Origin: Candidatus Obscuribacterales bacterium
GTDB lineage: Bacteria > Cyanobacteriota > Vampirovibrionia > Obscuribacterales > Obscuribacteraceae
Direction of reading: 5' to 3'
Assembly (NCBI GenBank): GCA_021732565.1
Contig: JAKFUT010000207.1
Span: forward strand, 1-36,341
DNA length: 36,341 nt
The notes beneath the pieces are model-generated. The model saw nothing but the letters and a program-made list of their open reading frames with translations. It was not told the DNA's origin and ran no database searches. A program made the position numbers and the translations under genes. Positions 24,301 to 31,580 of the stretch are shown one piece after another. How positions within the stretch are numbered: position 1 is the stretch's first letter; each line of letters begins with the position of its first letter.

Positions 24301-26907
24301 TATATCTTCTCCTACGGAGGGGGAGGGCAAAAAGGACAACGAGGCGGAAATGGCGGCGATGTAGCGTTACTGTCAACCAACGGTGGTATCTCAGTGGGCT
24401 CATATGGCATCAATACTGCCGGTGGTGGCGGCGGTGGCCGTGATACCAGTGTAGGACCACCGTATCTGCTGCCGCAATATGGCGGCGATGGTGGAGATGT
24501 GCTCATAGCAGCTGCCGGCAACGTTAGCCTGGCAGGTCCAATTATCGCATTGGGTGGCGGCGGAGGCGATTTCGACAGCGGGGGAGGCAGTTTTGGAAAC
24601 GGAGGTCGTGGCATTCCCGATGGCGGCGGATTGAATTTCGGCACTGTCGGAACTAATGCCGCTCGGCCGATTTCCAACATCGGCGGCAGCCGACTGTCGG
24701 GCGGAGCTGGAGACATTCTTATTGGAGCTGCAGGCTTGTCGTTCGGAAACAATGTCGGGCCAGCATACGGTTTGACGGGAAACGCAATTTCCTCACCATT
24801 TTCTACGGCGGTATTGGGCGGTCACAACGTCACGCTGGCAGCCAACGGTATCATTACATTGCCCGGCGATATTTTCGTACAGGGAAAACCAGACGTTGAT
24901 CCCACTGCAGTGGAATACGCGGTGATGCTGTCGTTGATCATAGTGGTGTGTATTACCGCAGTTGCAACCCTGGGTAAGGGCGGCTCTGGCGACTACATAC
25001 CGCCGGTGCTCGGTGGAATCCCGAACAACACTACTGTCAGCAATCTTCTTTTTTCGGCCACGGCTCCAATTACGCTACAGAACATTAACTTTCTCGGTGG
25101 CGCTATCAATCGTAATGACCTTGTTATTTCTGCCAATACCACAAATTTCGCTTTCGGTAATGTGAATGTATTGCCTGGTTACGCAGTAGGGCTAGGTACG
25201 CTAAATGTGAATGTCGGCAATACTGGTGACATCACAACTGGAAACATAAGTGTTCCGGGAGTGAGCAGCTTCATTTCCGTCACTTCCAATAACGGAAACA
25301 TCGCCACAGGCAATCTCACCGCTCATGGTGGCGCTCTCATTCTCAACAGTTTGTCGAATACTGGCACCGTGGCAGCAGGTAACTTAGACACCACCGGTCT
25401 TTCATCTTTCAGCAATAGTGGCGGATTTGTCTACCTCAATGGAGTCAATGGAATCACCACAGGCTCAATCAATACTTATGGTTGGCAATCAAGCGCGCAA
25501 GTTTCCAATGGCGGCAATGGCGGTTCCGTCTACATCACGGCCCCTAACGGAGCGATCACCATTAACGGCGCTGTAAATACTTCCGGTGGAGGCTCAGACG
25601 GGGGCTCGCTTCTGTCCGGAGTCGGCGGAAACGGCGGCACGATAGTGATATCGGCGAAGAACGCACTCACAATAAATGGCCCTGTGCTGTCTCCTGGTGG
25701 CGGGCGCGGATTCTTTACCGGTGCTGGAGGAAATGGCGGAGGCAGTCTCGGCATCGGAGGCGGGCCTAATGGTGGTGGACTCAATCGCGTGGTTCTTGGC
25801 GTAGGTGGGCAGGGAATCGGCACAAAAGGAACCAATGCCGGCGGATCAGATGGTGGCTCCTCCGGTGCGCAACAGGTCCTAACCGGATCATCAGTTACAA
25901 TTACCAAAACGGTTGGGCAGTTCTACGGAGTACAAGCTCAAGCCAACACAAGCCCATACGCCAATTTCACTCAATTTACCGGGTTCATTCAGCCAGGCAA
26001 ACCGGCAGTGATAGCTCCCGTAGCACCACCAGTAATTCCTGCACCTCCGCCAATACCGCCAGCCCCGGCTATTCTCGTTCAAACGATCACCAACTCGACA
26101 ATCATCGCCACCGATACTCTCGATCGCCAACTTGAGTTTCCTGACTCCATTAAATCGGTCAAGAAGAGAAAAACTGCCAGCGCCGGCAGTATCAGCTCCA
26201 ACCACGCTGAGGAAATCAGACTCATAGTTATAGAGGATGTTAACGGCAACGTATCGGCAAAAATTGAACAACCAGAATTGGAAGAGGAAGATGTCTTTCG
26301 CCCTGTGGCTCACGCCGAGGCAGCAACAGCAGGTGCGCCAAATGCAGTGTCATGGACTAATGACGGTCAGGGCCTCTACGTTATAGCAGGAAGCAATGCA
26401 CTTCGCAGCGGCAACACCATTCAGCTCAAGAACGGGGAAATTATGACTGATGGTAAGTCAGCACTTACGGTCATAACTGAATTTGGCCGGATCAACCTGC
26501 GTTCCGGGTCCATCGTAATCATGACTGCGGCAGAGGGGCATATTCGAGTAATGGATGTGACCGACAGTAATCGCGGAGATGTCACCTTCCAAGCCGGGCC
26601 GAGATCCATTCGATTACACCCTGGCGCCGAAATATGCATTAGCACCAAGGGCGAAGATACCGCCCGTAGAAAATTGCTATCCGACGGACTCGCTCGCAGA
26701 GGCGTTCAACACTATAAGGGAGATAGGGATCTCGTTATGTTGCTAAGCGACTGCTCACTAATAGACGCTCTCTCCCGACACTCCCTGCTCAAACAGTTTC
26801 CGAATGGTGGCGGGTCAAAACAGGTCATTGCTGGAAAAATACTGAAGACCGCAGCTGCGCTCATGAGGGTGACAGCCTCTCGCGGAGCCTACTCCGCCCA
26901 ACCGTAG
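21319..26907 (+). CDS. Giant adhesin-like protein with glycine-rich modules and C-terminal FecR-like domain
   Basis: The 1862-residue protein starts at a TTG, 9 bases after AAGGGG. A signal peptide ends near residue 35 (VALTFFISNPEIAIA-QT). Residues 60-660 are beta-repeat sequence of filamentous-haemagglutinin style (SALNIAGNFTNAGTFLGSSS, GGDIRAKSITILASDLTE). Three long modules follow at about 678-864, 1008-1189 and 1398-1558. Each has a GG(N/D)V.I strand, N(T/S)(S/A)GGGG blocks, an INGP.L strand and a closing YGL.GN/YGVQA segment. Residues 1194-1230 are a Flp-pilin-like hydrophobic helix. A Pro-rich hinge (1558-1590) precedes a FecR-like domain (about 1680-1775; SGNTIQLKNGEIMTDGKSAL, FGRINLRSGSIVIM) and a helical tail of about 85 residues. 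It is probably a surface or secreted matrix protein; no TpsB partner or autotransporter barrel is visible. Confidence 0.85.
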   Translation: MGVTTLVEQRFLPARVGILVALTFFISNPEIAIAQTVPNQESASAKPVTAKAAIPLDLGSPDKQLSVASLLQQSGTDTVSIIQGGSAVPIHHADAVTAGQYAAVLQTITGGAQNLILDAAGVAVGGNFTLDQHLGGTLGSLVIPSQVLVRHDFGASSALNIAGNFTNAGTFLGSSSISGATAVLNAANITNLQTGLIATGGTTLNLVLNTPGILSNFGTISSSGNLTLVAGSIVNGPGSTIQAQGNIAAIASASSFFNAGLIQSLTGNVTFAQSVLAAVDTGTASLLNNVNSQLSHELLLNNQGGDIRAKSITILASDLTEIVNVRGGNLVSDVLEIKAPSATININTGNLTGELHLSGREAHVSAATPVLNIGNVCLSGDPTFYNTAGNIVINGSLAFSGAPLALVAFGDILAGAGAGPIDTSSSIVNGGDILLVAGAKFTSDGPVSVLPPAAGDTTSTLSITGASSTGGKIDFSTGDPVSFINSGSTTANGNGGAIRAIAFAGTGGPGPAGAGGTINLGTTLSINSAGNGTGKNGDVLIIAGAASGRSIILGDALTTSNGATGGGGNIQLRTATPTITGGGACSPCVEVKNGAIISGTFGAGALQSGASIGASSILTINGPTAANGTIVIDNIDQLRPFSPGSAVNIQGGGDISTGFIRTFGGSGFSFGGLGFAGLDGGNVSITSNFGNITVNGDINTSGGGGGGANIGFGTAGAGGNAGNVTFTSNAIVTVNGPILAAGGGGGTRVAAALSSGGGGSLGSGGLGGFSGGGLTSGTLGQGGGVSQSGIANHVGLPGDAMAGKAGDVTIVAPDGISVTANAGGSYGLQGNSVFSQFSQTSIYGHNVSLGALQPVTVNGEIVLQGTQTGVAADGNAALNINAPSATTGAIAYVGAANGMLSRSLDVNLAGSLQSGNVGVKTGFVFGNSPLNIFANSNTGSLSVGDIATASGGRVFLGADKGSVTTGNINTSACATCFGINGGGIGIKAQSINTGYIFSYGGGGQKGQRGGNGGDVALLSTNGGISVGSYGINTAGGGGGGRDTSVGPPYLLPQYGGDGGDVLIAAAGNVSLAGPIIALGGGGGDFDSGGGSFGNGGRGIPDGGGLNFGTVGTNAARPISNIGGSRLSGGAGDILIGAAGLSFGNNVGPAYGLTGNAISSPFSTAVLGGHNVTLAANGIITLPGDIFVQGKPDVDPTAVEYAVMLSLIIVVCITAVATLGKGGSGDYIPPVLGGIPNNTTVSNLLFSATAPITLQNINFLGGAINRNDLVISANTTNFAFGNVNVLPGYAVGLGTLNVNVGNTGDITTGNISVPGVSSFISVTSNNGNIATGNLTAHGGALILNSLSNTGTVAAGNLDTTGLSSFSNSGGFVYLNGVNGITTGSINTYGWQSSAQVSNGGNGGSVYITAPNGAITINGAVNTSGGGSDGGSLLSGVGGNGGTIVISAKNALTINGPVLSPGGGRGFFTGAGGNGGGSLGIGGGPNGGGLNRVVLGVGGQGIGTKGTNAGGSDGGSSGAQQVLTGSSVTITKTVGQFYGVQAQANTSPYANFTQFTGFIQPGKPAVIAPVAPPVIPAPPPIPPAPAILVQTITNSTIIATDTLDRQLEFPDSIKSVKKRKTASAGSISSNHAEEIRLIVIEDVNGNVSAKIEQPELEEEDVFRPVAHAEAATAGAPNAVSWTNDGQGLYVIAGSNALRSGNTIQLKNGEIMTDGKSALTVITEFGRINLRSGSIVIMTAAEGHIRVMDVTDSNRGDVTFQAGPRSIRLHPGAEICISTKGEDTARRKLLSDGLARRGVQHYKGDRDLVMLLSDCSLIDALSRHSLLKQFPNGGGSKQVIAGKILKTAAALMRVTASRGAYSAQP
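24898..25014 (+). other. Flp/Tad pilin-like transmembrane segment inside the adhesin
   Basis: Codons 1194-1219 read DPTAVEYAVMLSLIIVVC then ITAVATLG. This follows the class III (Flp) pilin pattern: (A/P)TAxEY, a hydrophobic run of about 20 residues, and a TALG/TTLG-like end. Glu is at position +5 relative to the expected processing site, but the residue before it is Asp rather than Gly and the +1 residue is Pro, so prepilin-peptidase cleavage is unlikely. It is followed by KGGSGDYIPPVLGG and returns to beta-repeat sequence. Confidence 0.6.
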
Positions 26908-27187
26908 GTCGATTCTTCAAGCCAAACGACCCGCGCAGGCCCGGTGGTTTATGAAGACCGGATCCACGGCTCCGCGGACCTGACCAGCAGAGAGCCGCCT
27001 TACGACTCACGGGTTCAACCGAAGTGACTATCACGCGGAAGAAAGCGGATAGCGAGTAAGTCGGACTTCAACTAAAACAGAACATAACGAGTCGGTGGAG
27101 TGGGTCCGCATTCAGACTGGCCTTAGCTCTCGCAAGTTCGGCTCGGTAGCCTGCAGCCGTAATTGAGGGTGCATTTCAAACACACTG

Positions 27188-28078
27188 TCATACGGTTAGT
27201 TTTCCCTTCACCACTATCGCCGTCAGATCACGGAGTACCTCACTCACCACTACCTTGTTCACATCTGTCAATCGTCTGTTGACGGCATCTGATGGCGAAC
27301 ACAATGCTCCATTCTGAATACCCTCAACGAAGAATAATCGCTCAATTGTTTGATCGTCCCAGTGCTCCATGTTTCCCACCGGCAAACCCTCGTGATACGT
27401 AACTATGGCAGTCAGCTCATAGCCAATAAATTGCTTGCTGTGATGGTTGAACAATCCGTTCTCGACAGGACCTCTAGTCCATCCACGCTTCTCAAGGCCG
27501 AATACCAACGACTGAGCAGGCATCGTAACACTAGCAAAGCGCGTAATGTCATTCAATATCTCCTCTTCTTCATTCAGGCAATATACCGAGCGTCCCAGCT
27601 GCGAAAATGGTGGCATAAGCTTGTAGTCGCTAAAGACTTCAGACCATACCACCTTATCTCTCTCGTTGAGTTGCAATGGATGAACCATGCCGACGAAATC
27701 ACCTGTCTCTGGCTGAAACACTTTATCCGCCAAGTCCGCAAACGAAGGATCCTCAGTAACTCGGAATGTGCATTTGATGTCTCCCTCGCAGTCATAGGTT
27801 CCCCATAGGACTAATCGGGTGAGCATCCTCATCACCGGGTGTGTGAGTAGAGTTTGAAACTCCACGAGGCTCCAGCGCCGCGCCGTGACCATGGCCTGCT
27901 CCAAGCGCTCCGCCTGGATCTTCGAGACCTCGCCAACATGTTTCTTGAACATCTTCCATTCTTGTGTGGCTGCATGAGCGCGGTCGAGGTCATCACTGGT
28001 ATCCGGCGCGGGCAGGTCGGTTTTGATAACACCGCTTTCATCCTCGATAAGAGGTTTGAGATTGCCATCTAGAAATGA
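27188..28078 (-). pseudogene. C-terminal remnant of a DUF4132 protein
   Basis: The frame reads on the minus strand from FLDGNLKPLIEDESG at about 28078, before the ATG at 27952, to the stop at 27188; about 296 residues are coherent. It shows the C-terminal pattern I recognise for DUF4132 proteins: KTDLPAPDTSDDLDRAHAAT, EWKMFKKHVGEVSKIQAERL, EQAMVTARRWSLVEFQTLLT, HPVMRMLTRLVLWGTYD, then VHPLQLNERDKVVWSEVFSD and FSQLGRSVYCL. Full family members are usually 900 residues or more, often with WGR or repeat domains at the front, all missing here. ATG 27952 has no clear Shine-Dalgarno. The fragment could still be translated, but truncation makes loss of function likely. Family function is poorly known (MolR-like). 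Confidence 0.75.
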
Positions 28079-28237
28079 ACGGAATTTGCATTTCCCGCGA
28101 CTAGTTCTACTGTCACAACACGATCTGCCTTTGGTCCACTAGTACGATCAAGGCGCGCATTGGTCTGAAGGTGTTTTGCCCCCCCTTGCAATTTGCTCGA
28201 GTTCCTGCCTCTTCTGGCGAAAAATCTGGCTAGTCAT
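28069..28237 (-). pseudogene. Small gene interrupted by a 1-base shift in a G7 tract
   Basis: An ATG at 28237 follows GAGGG at 9-base spacing and reads MTSQIFRQKRQELEQIARGG before running out of frame at a run of seven G (28179-28185). Removing one G joins it to AKHLQTNARLDRTSGPKADR then VVTVELVAGNANSVHF and a TAG at 28069-28071, giving 55 residues in total. The 169-base span is one base over a multiple of three, as this requires. I do not recognise the family. The run could be a sequencing error, a fixed mutation or a slippage switch. Its end overlaps the first codons of the DUF4132 remnant. Confidence 0.45.
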
Positions 28238-28600
28238 TTTCGATTACCCTCAAACCTCAACTGCACCGGCGCATCTCTAGATCCACTTCAGTCAAAGCCT
28301 AAATTCTCGTGAAGTCTCTGCAAGACATGGATCTTCCGGCGGAGTTTCCAATTCGCCCTCTGAAGGAGTTCTTCCTTTCCTCTTCCTGCAAGTCGGTAGC
28401 ACCTATGTCTCAGATAAACCGGAATATTGCTCCCGCTAGTTGCGCATCACTTCAACCTATTCCTCAGCTCTTACCACGAAGACCCAACGCACACAGTACC
28501 TTTGAATATTCTCACAGTGCGACGCCATTCGTATTTATACCAATGACACTTTGACCGCTTGCGGACAAGATTAAATTCCCTATTTTTTAAGGATCTTCCC
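28238..28600. other. Divergent intergenic stretch
   Basis: No gene is supported in these 363 bases. It must hold the promoters for the small minus-strand gene and the esterase gene, but I cannot identify a -35/-10 pair with confidence. AAGGA at 28589-28593 is the ribosome binding site of the esterase gene. Confidence 0.45.
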
Positions 28601-31135
28601 ATGCAGATGGAATCTCCCTGGTCTGTGCAGGCGTCGGAAAAATCGCCGCTGGAGCCCCTTCTCCAGACCTTGGAATCAACATTCTCAGAGAATGCCCTTA
28701 AAGAGATTAACCCCATATTAAGGGGCTCCAATGTAGCTCACGATGGCAAGAAGATTTCGCTTCTACGAGAAACAATGGCTCGCGTTCCTCTACAGGGTGA
28801 CTTCCTCAACGGGCAATTCACAATAAACTCAGTGGAATTCGGCAACATTTCGTTCACGTTGGATAAGAAGACCGGCACAGCATCGGACATAGACGGCATA
28901 TCTGTTAACGTAACCGTGTTCGGCACACCGCAGCTGGTGAAAGTGGAACAGCTACAGGTCACTCAAGATGCCCGCGGAAACCGAACTCTGAATGCCGAAA
29001 TTTCCAATCCGCTTCCGGAACCGGCACAACGAATCATAGGAATGCCGAAGACACTCAAGGTGCAGTTTCCCGTTTTGCCCGAGGGAAATCTTGGTGCACC
29101 AAAGCTCAGCAAAGTGTTCGAAGACGCGGCCTCATCAACGGGTCCGTCCATAGCCGGTCTACTGGCCAAAGATGCGCTAACTGAGGGTTCAAAAGTAGCA
29201 TTATTTATTGAATCAAATCCGAAATGGGTCAGCCATGTGGTTCAGCCGGTCTTGCACGACATCTACAACACGCTTCGACCGGGCCAGGTAGGACCACCAG
29301 GACCACCAGGAACGGGCATTAACATGGGAACCAATAAACCAGGTGATGCCACCGGGCAGAACAAAAAAGATGCTCCCGCAACGCCAGCCGATGTTCCGCC
29401 TGTAGTGGCCGACAAACCATATACTCCTGGAGATCACGTCTACAAAGTCACCATAGATGGTGCCGAGCGCACTTACCGAATGCATGTGCCTCCGAGCTAT
29501 AACGGAAAGACCCCCATGCCACTGGTGGTGTTGTTACACGGTCACGGACAAACTGGTGAAGAAATTGCTCGCCATACAAAGATGAATGACCTGGCTGACC
29601 GTGAGGGTTTCATTGCTGTATACCCGGACGCCAGAGCGTGGGCGGGACGCGAAGAATGGCGAGCCTGGGATACAGACAATGGTCTCATTCCTCCGGGATC
29701 TCATGCCAATGATGTGGGTTTCCTCAGAAACATAATTGAGTCAACAGAAAAGAATCTCGCCATTGATCCCAAGCGAATTTTCCTCACCGGTCTATCTAAT
29801 GGCGGCATGATGGCATTTCGCGCTGCCGGCGAATTGTCCGACAAAGTAGCAGCCATTGCCGTGGTAAGTGGTGCCATGAGTGGAATCGAGCCTCCGCCGA
29901 AACTACCAATTTCCGTTCTAAATATTCACGGCACAGAAGATGAGATCGTGCCGTATGAAGGTCTCAAGAATGTGCCAGCTTCACTTACCGCTGTCGGACT
30001 ACCGAAATTCAAGCCGATGGACTATGCCACCAAGTTTTGGGTCGAGCAAAATAAAATAACGAATCCCGCCATAGTTCTGCGCAACGGCAATGTCACCGAA
30101 CGTCGCTACATAAATACAGATACAGGTGCGGAAGTCAGCGAATATACAATTCATGATGGTCGCCACGTCCCTGATAACGTTGAACAGTTGACCGGCACAA
30201 TCTGGAATTTCCTGAAGTCACATCCAAGGGCCACCGGGTTGGCCACAGAAAAGCCGCAAGACCCTCCCGAAGCCCCGTTCAACATTACTGAACGACTAAA
30301 GGCACATGTTAAAACACGAGGGTTGAAAGGGCTAGAAATCGATACAGGCAAAATTCTCAATGAAGTGGAATATCTGCGCAGTGGATCGTTCTCACCCAGT
30401 GCGACCTTGCTTCAGTTTGAGCAAAAATCCGGCATTACACTAAATGATAGTGTAAGCGAATTCTTGAAGTCCATGACCTCCGTTTCGAAAAACGATAGAC
30501 GCATCTCGTTAGCCCTGACCACTCCGCAAGAAATCAAAATTGGCAATTCGAGTAATGACGGCTTAGTCGGGTTGTCGTCGATCACTGTATCCAATACCAG
30601 CTTTGACCTGAGTACCGATAACAATCTACCAAGATTGACCAATATCACCGGCGTGAAGGCAGATTTATACGCGTTAGGACGCGAGTTCTCCGTGGGCATT
30701 CGAGAGGCATCGCAAAAATTGGATGCTGCTGGCGATCCCTACTATCGGATAAAGGCTGAAAATCCCGTACCTCGTTGGGCAAGAATTGTGATGATGTCCG
30801 ACTCCGAGATTCCAGTTGAATTCCGCCTTGGCGAATATGGAGACACCTCCATCCTCAACGAACGTGAAGTAAAGAATGCAACGCTCGGTGTAAACCCGAT
30901 CACTCGCGGATACATCGACACAGGCACGCATATGTACAATCTCTGGAACAAACCCACACTGGGCTCAGGATTGCATGTGGTAAAAGATCTTGCCATCTAC
31001 GGCGGAACGGGTTACGGAGCGTACCGCCTGGCAGCACTCAAGCTAGGAACAAAAGGACGCATCGGCGCGATTGCCGCAGCAGGTTTAATAGTGGCTCCCG
31101 CCATCATTAACGGAATTGAAAGATTGATCGATTAG
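28601..31135 (+). CDS. Polyhydroxybutyrate-depolymerase-type esterase between two copies of a duplicated domain
   Basis: The ATG at 28601 lies 7 bases after AAGGA and gives 844 residues; the frame also extends to a TTG at 28559. Residues about 47-160 and 630-745 are homologous to each other (ISFTLDKKTGTASDIDGISV versus TSFDLSTDNNLPRLTNITGV; NPLPEPAQRI versus NPVPRWARIV). A collagen-like GPPGPPGTG linker lies near 231-240. The esterase domain (about 275-550) is of the PHB depolymerase/feruloyl esterase (LpqC) type: HGHG at 313-316, nucleophile Ser399 in GLSNGG, Asp447 in GTEDEIVPY and His522 in DGRHVPD. The last 30 residues are hydrophobic. There is no classical signal peptide. Probable role is hydrolysis of a polyester or ester-linked polymer. 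Its stop overlaps the stop of the convergent gene by two bases. Confidence 0.85.
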   Translation: MQMESPWSVQASEKSPLEPLLQTLESTFSENALKEINPILRGSNVAHDGKKISLLRETMARVPLQGDFLNGQFTINSVEFGNISFTLDKKTGTASDIDGISVNVTVFGTPQLVKVEQLQVTQDARGNRTLNAEISNPLPEPAQRIIGMPKTLKVQFPVLPEGNLGAPKLSKVFEDAASSTGPSIAGLLAKDALTEGSKVALFIESNPKWVSHVVQPVLHDIYNTLRPGQVGPPGPPGTGINMGTNKPGDATGQNKKDAPATPADVPPVVADKPYTPGDHVYKVTIDGAERTYRMHVPPSYNGKTPMPLVVLLHGHGQTGEEIARHTKMNDLADREGFIAVYPDARAWAGREEWRAWDTDNGLIPPGSHANDVGFLRNIIESTEKNLAIDPKRIFLTGLSNGGMMAFRAAGELSDKVAAIAVVSGAMSGIEPPPKLPISVLNIHGTEDEIVPYEGLKNVPASLTAVGLPKFKPMDYATKFWVEQNKITNPAIVLRNGNVTERRYINTDTGAEVSEYTIHDGRHVPDNVEQLTGTIWNFLKSHPRATGLATEKPQDPPEAPFNITERLKAHVKTRGLKGLEIDTGKILNEVEYLRSGSFSPSATLLQFEQKSGITLNDSVSEFLKSMTSVSKNDRRISLALTTPQEIKIGNSSNDGLVGLSSITVSNTSFDLSTDNNLPRLTNITGVKADLYALGREFSVGIREASQKLDAAGDPYYRIKAENPVPRWARIVMMSDSEIPVEFRLGEYGDTSILNEREVKNATLGVNPITRGYIDTGTHMYNLWNKPTLGSGLHVVKDLAIYGGTGYGAYRLAALKLGTKGRIGAIAAAGLIVAPAIINGIERLID

Positions 31136-31518
31136 CTATGAGCCAATAAGAGTCGCGGATTATCTGCAAGCATTACCTGCAGCAACCGGTCCTTCACTCC
31201 GGCGGCCGCCAACTGACGCGATTCATTCTCGTTTGCTTTCCATGATTCGGTATGTTTGAGTATCGGCTCCACAGAACAAACATCGTCGGGATTTACAAGA
31301 GTTTCTATGTTCGCGAAACTTCTATCTTGTGACTCGACGGTGCGAATCTCGTTGATGAGCAGGAACAATAGGAATTCGTACTCCATAGCCTCTAGTTCCA
31401 CGTCAAATTCATCCGATGTGGACACTGTAATCACATGAGCCAAGTGTTCTGCGTCCAGCGGTCCAATTGCTCTTTGCAGCGCCTTGTGAAATAACATTGG
31501 CGCGTCACGTTCCATCAT
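31132..31518 (-). CDS. Hypothetical small protein downstream of the kinase
   Basis: I prefer the ATG at 31518 because GGGGGAG lies 5 bases upstream; the frame also has an ATG at 31536 without such a site. The product is about 128 residues, acidic, soluble and mostly helical (FHKALQRAIGPLDAEHLAHV, DVELEAMEYEFLLFLLINEI, SWKANENESRQLAAAGVKDR). I do not recognise the family. It begins about 60 bases after the kinase stop on the same strand and is probably co-transcribed with it, so it could be a partner or substrate of the kinase. Its TAA (31134-31132) overlaps the TAG of the convergent esterase gene (31133-31135), leaving no space for a terminator. Confidence 0.7.
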   Translation of the reverse strand: MMERDAPMLFHKALQRAIGPLDAEHLAHVITVSTSDEFDVELEAMEYEFLLFLLINEIRTVESQDRSFANIETLVNPDDVCSVEPILKHTESWKANENESRQLAAAGVKDRLLQVMLADNPRLLLAHS

Positions 31519-31580
31519 CTCCACTCCCCCGTTCATTGTTTCTTTGGTGCATGCATCGTATCACCAAATGCACCACGCAC

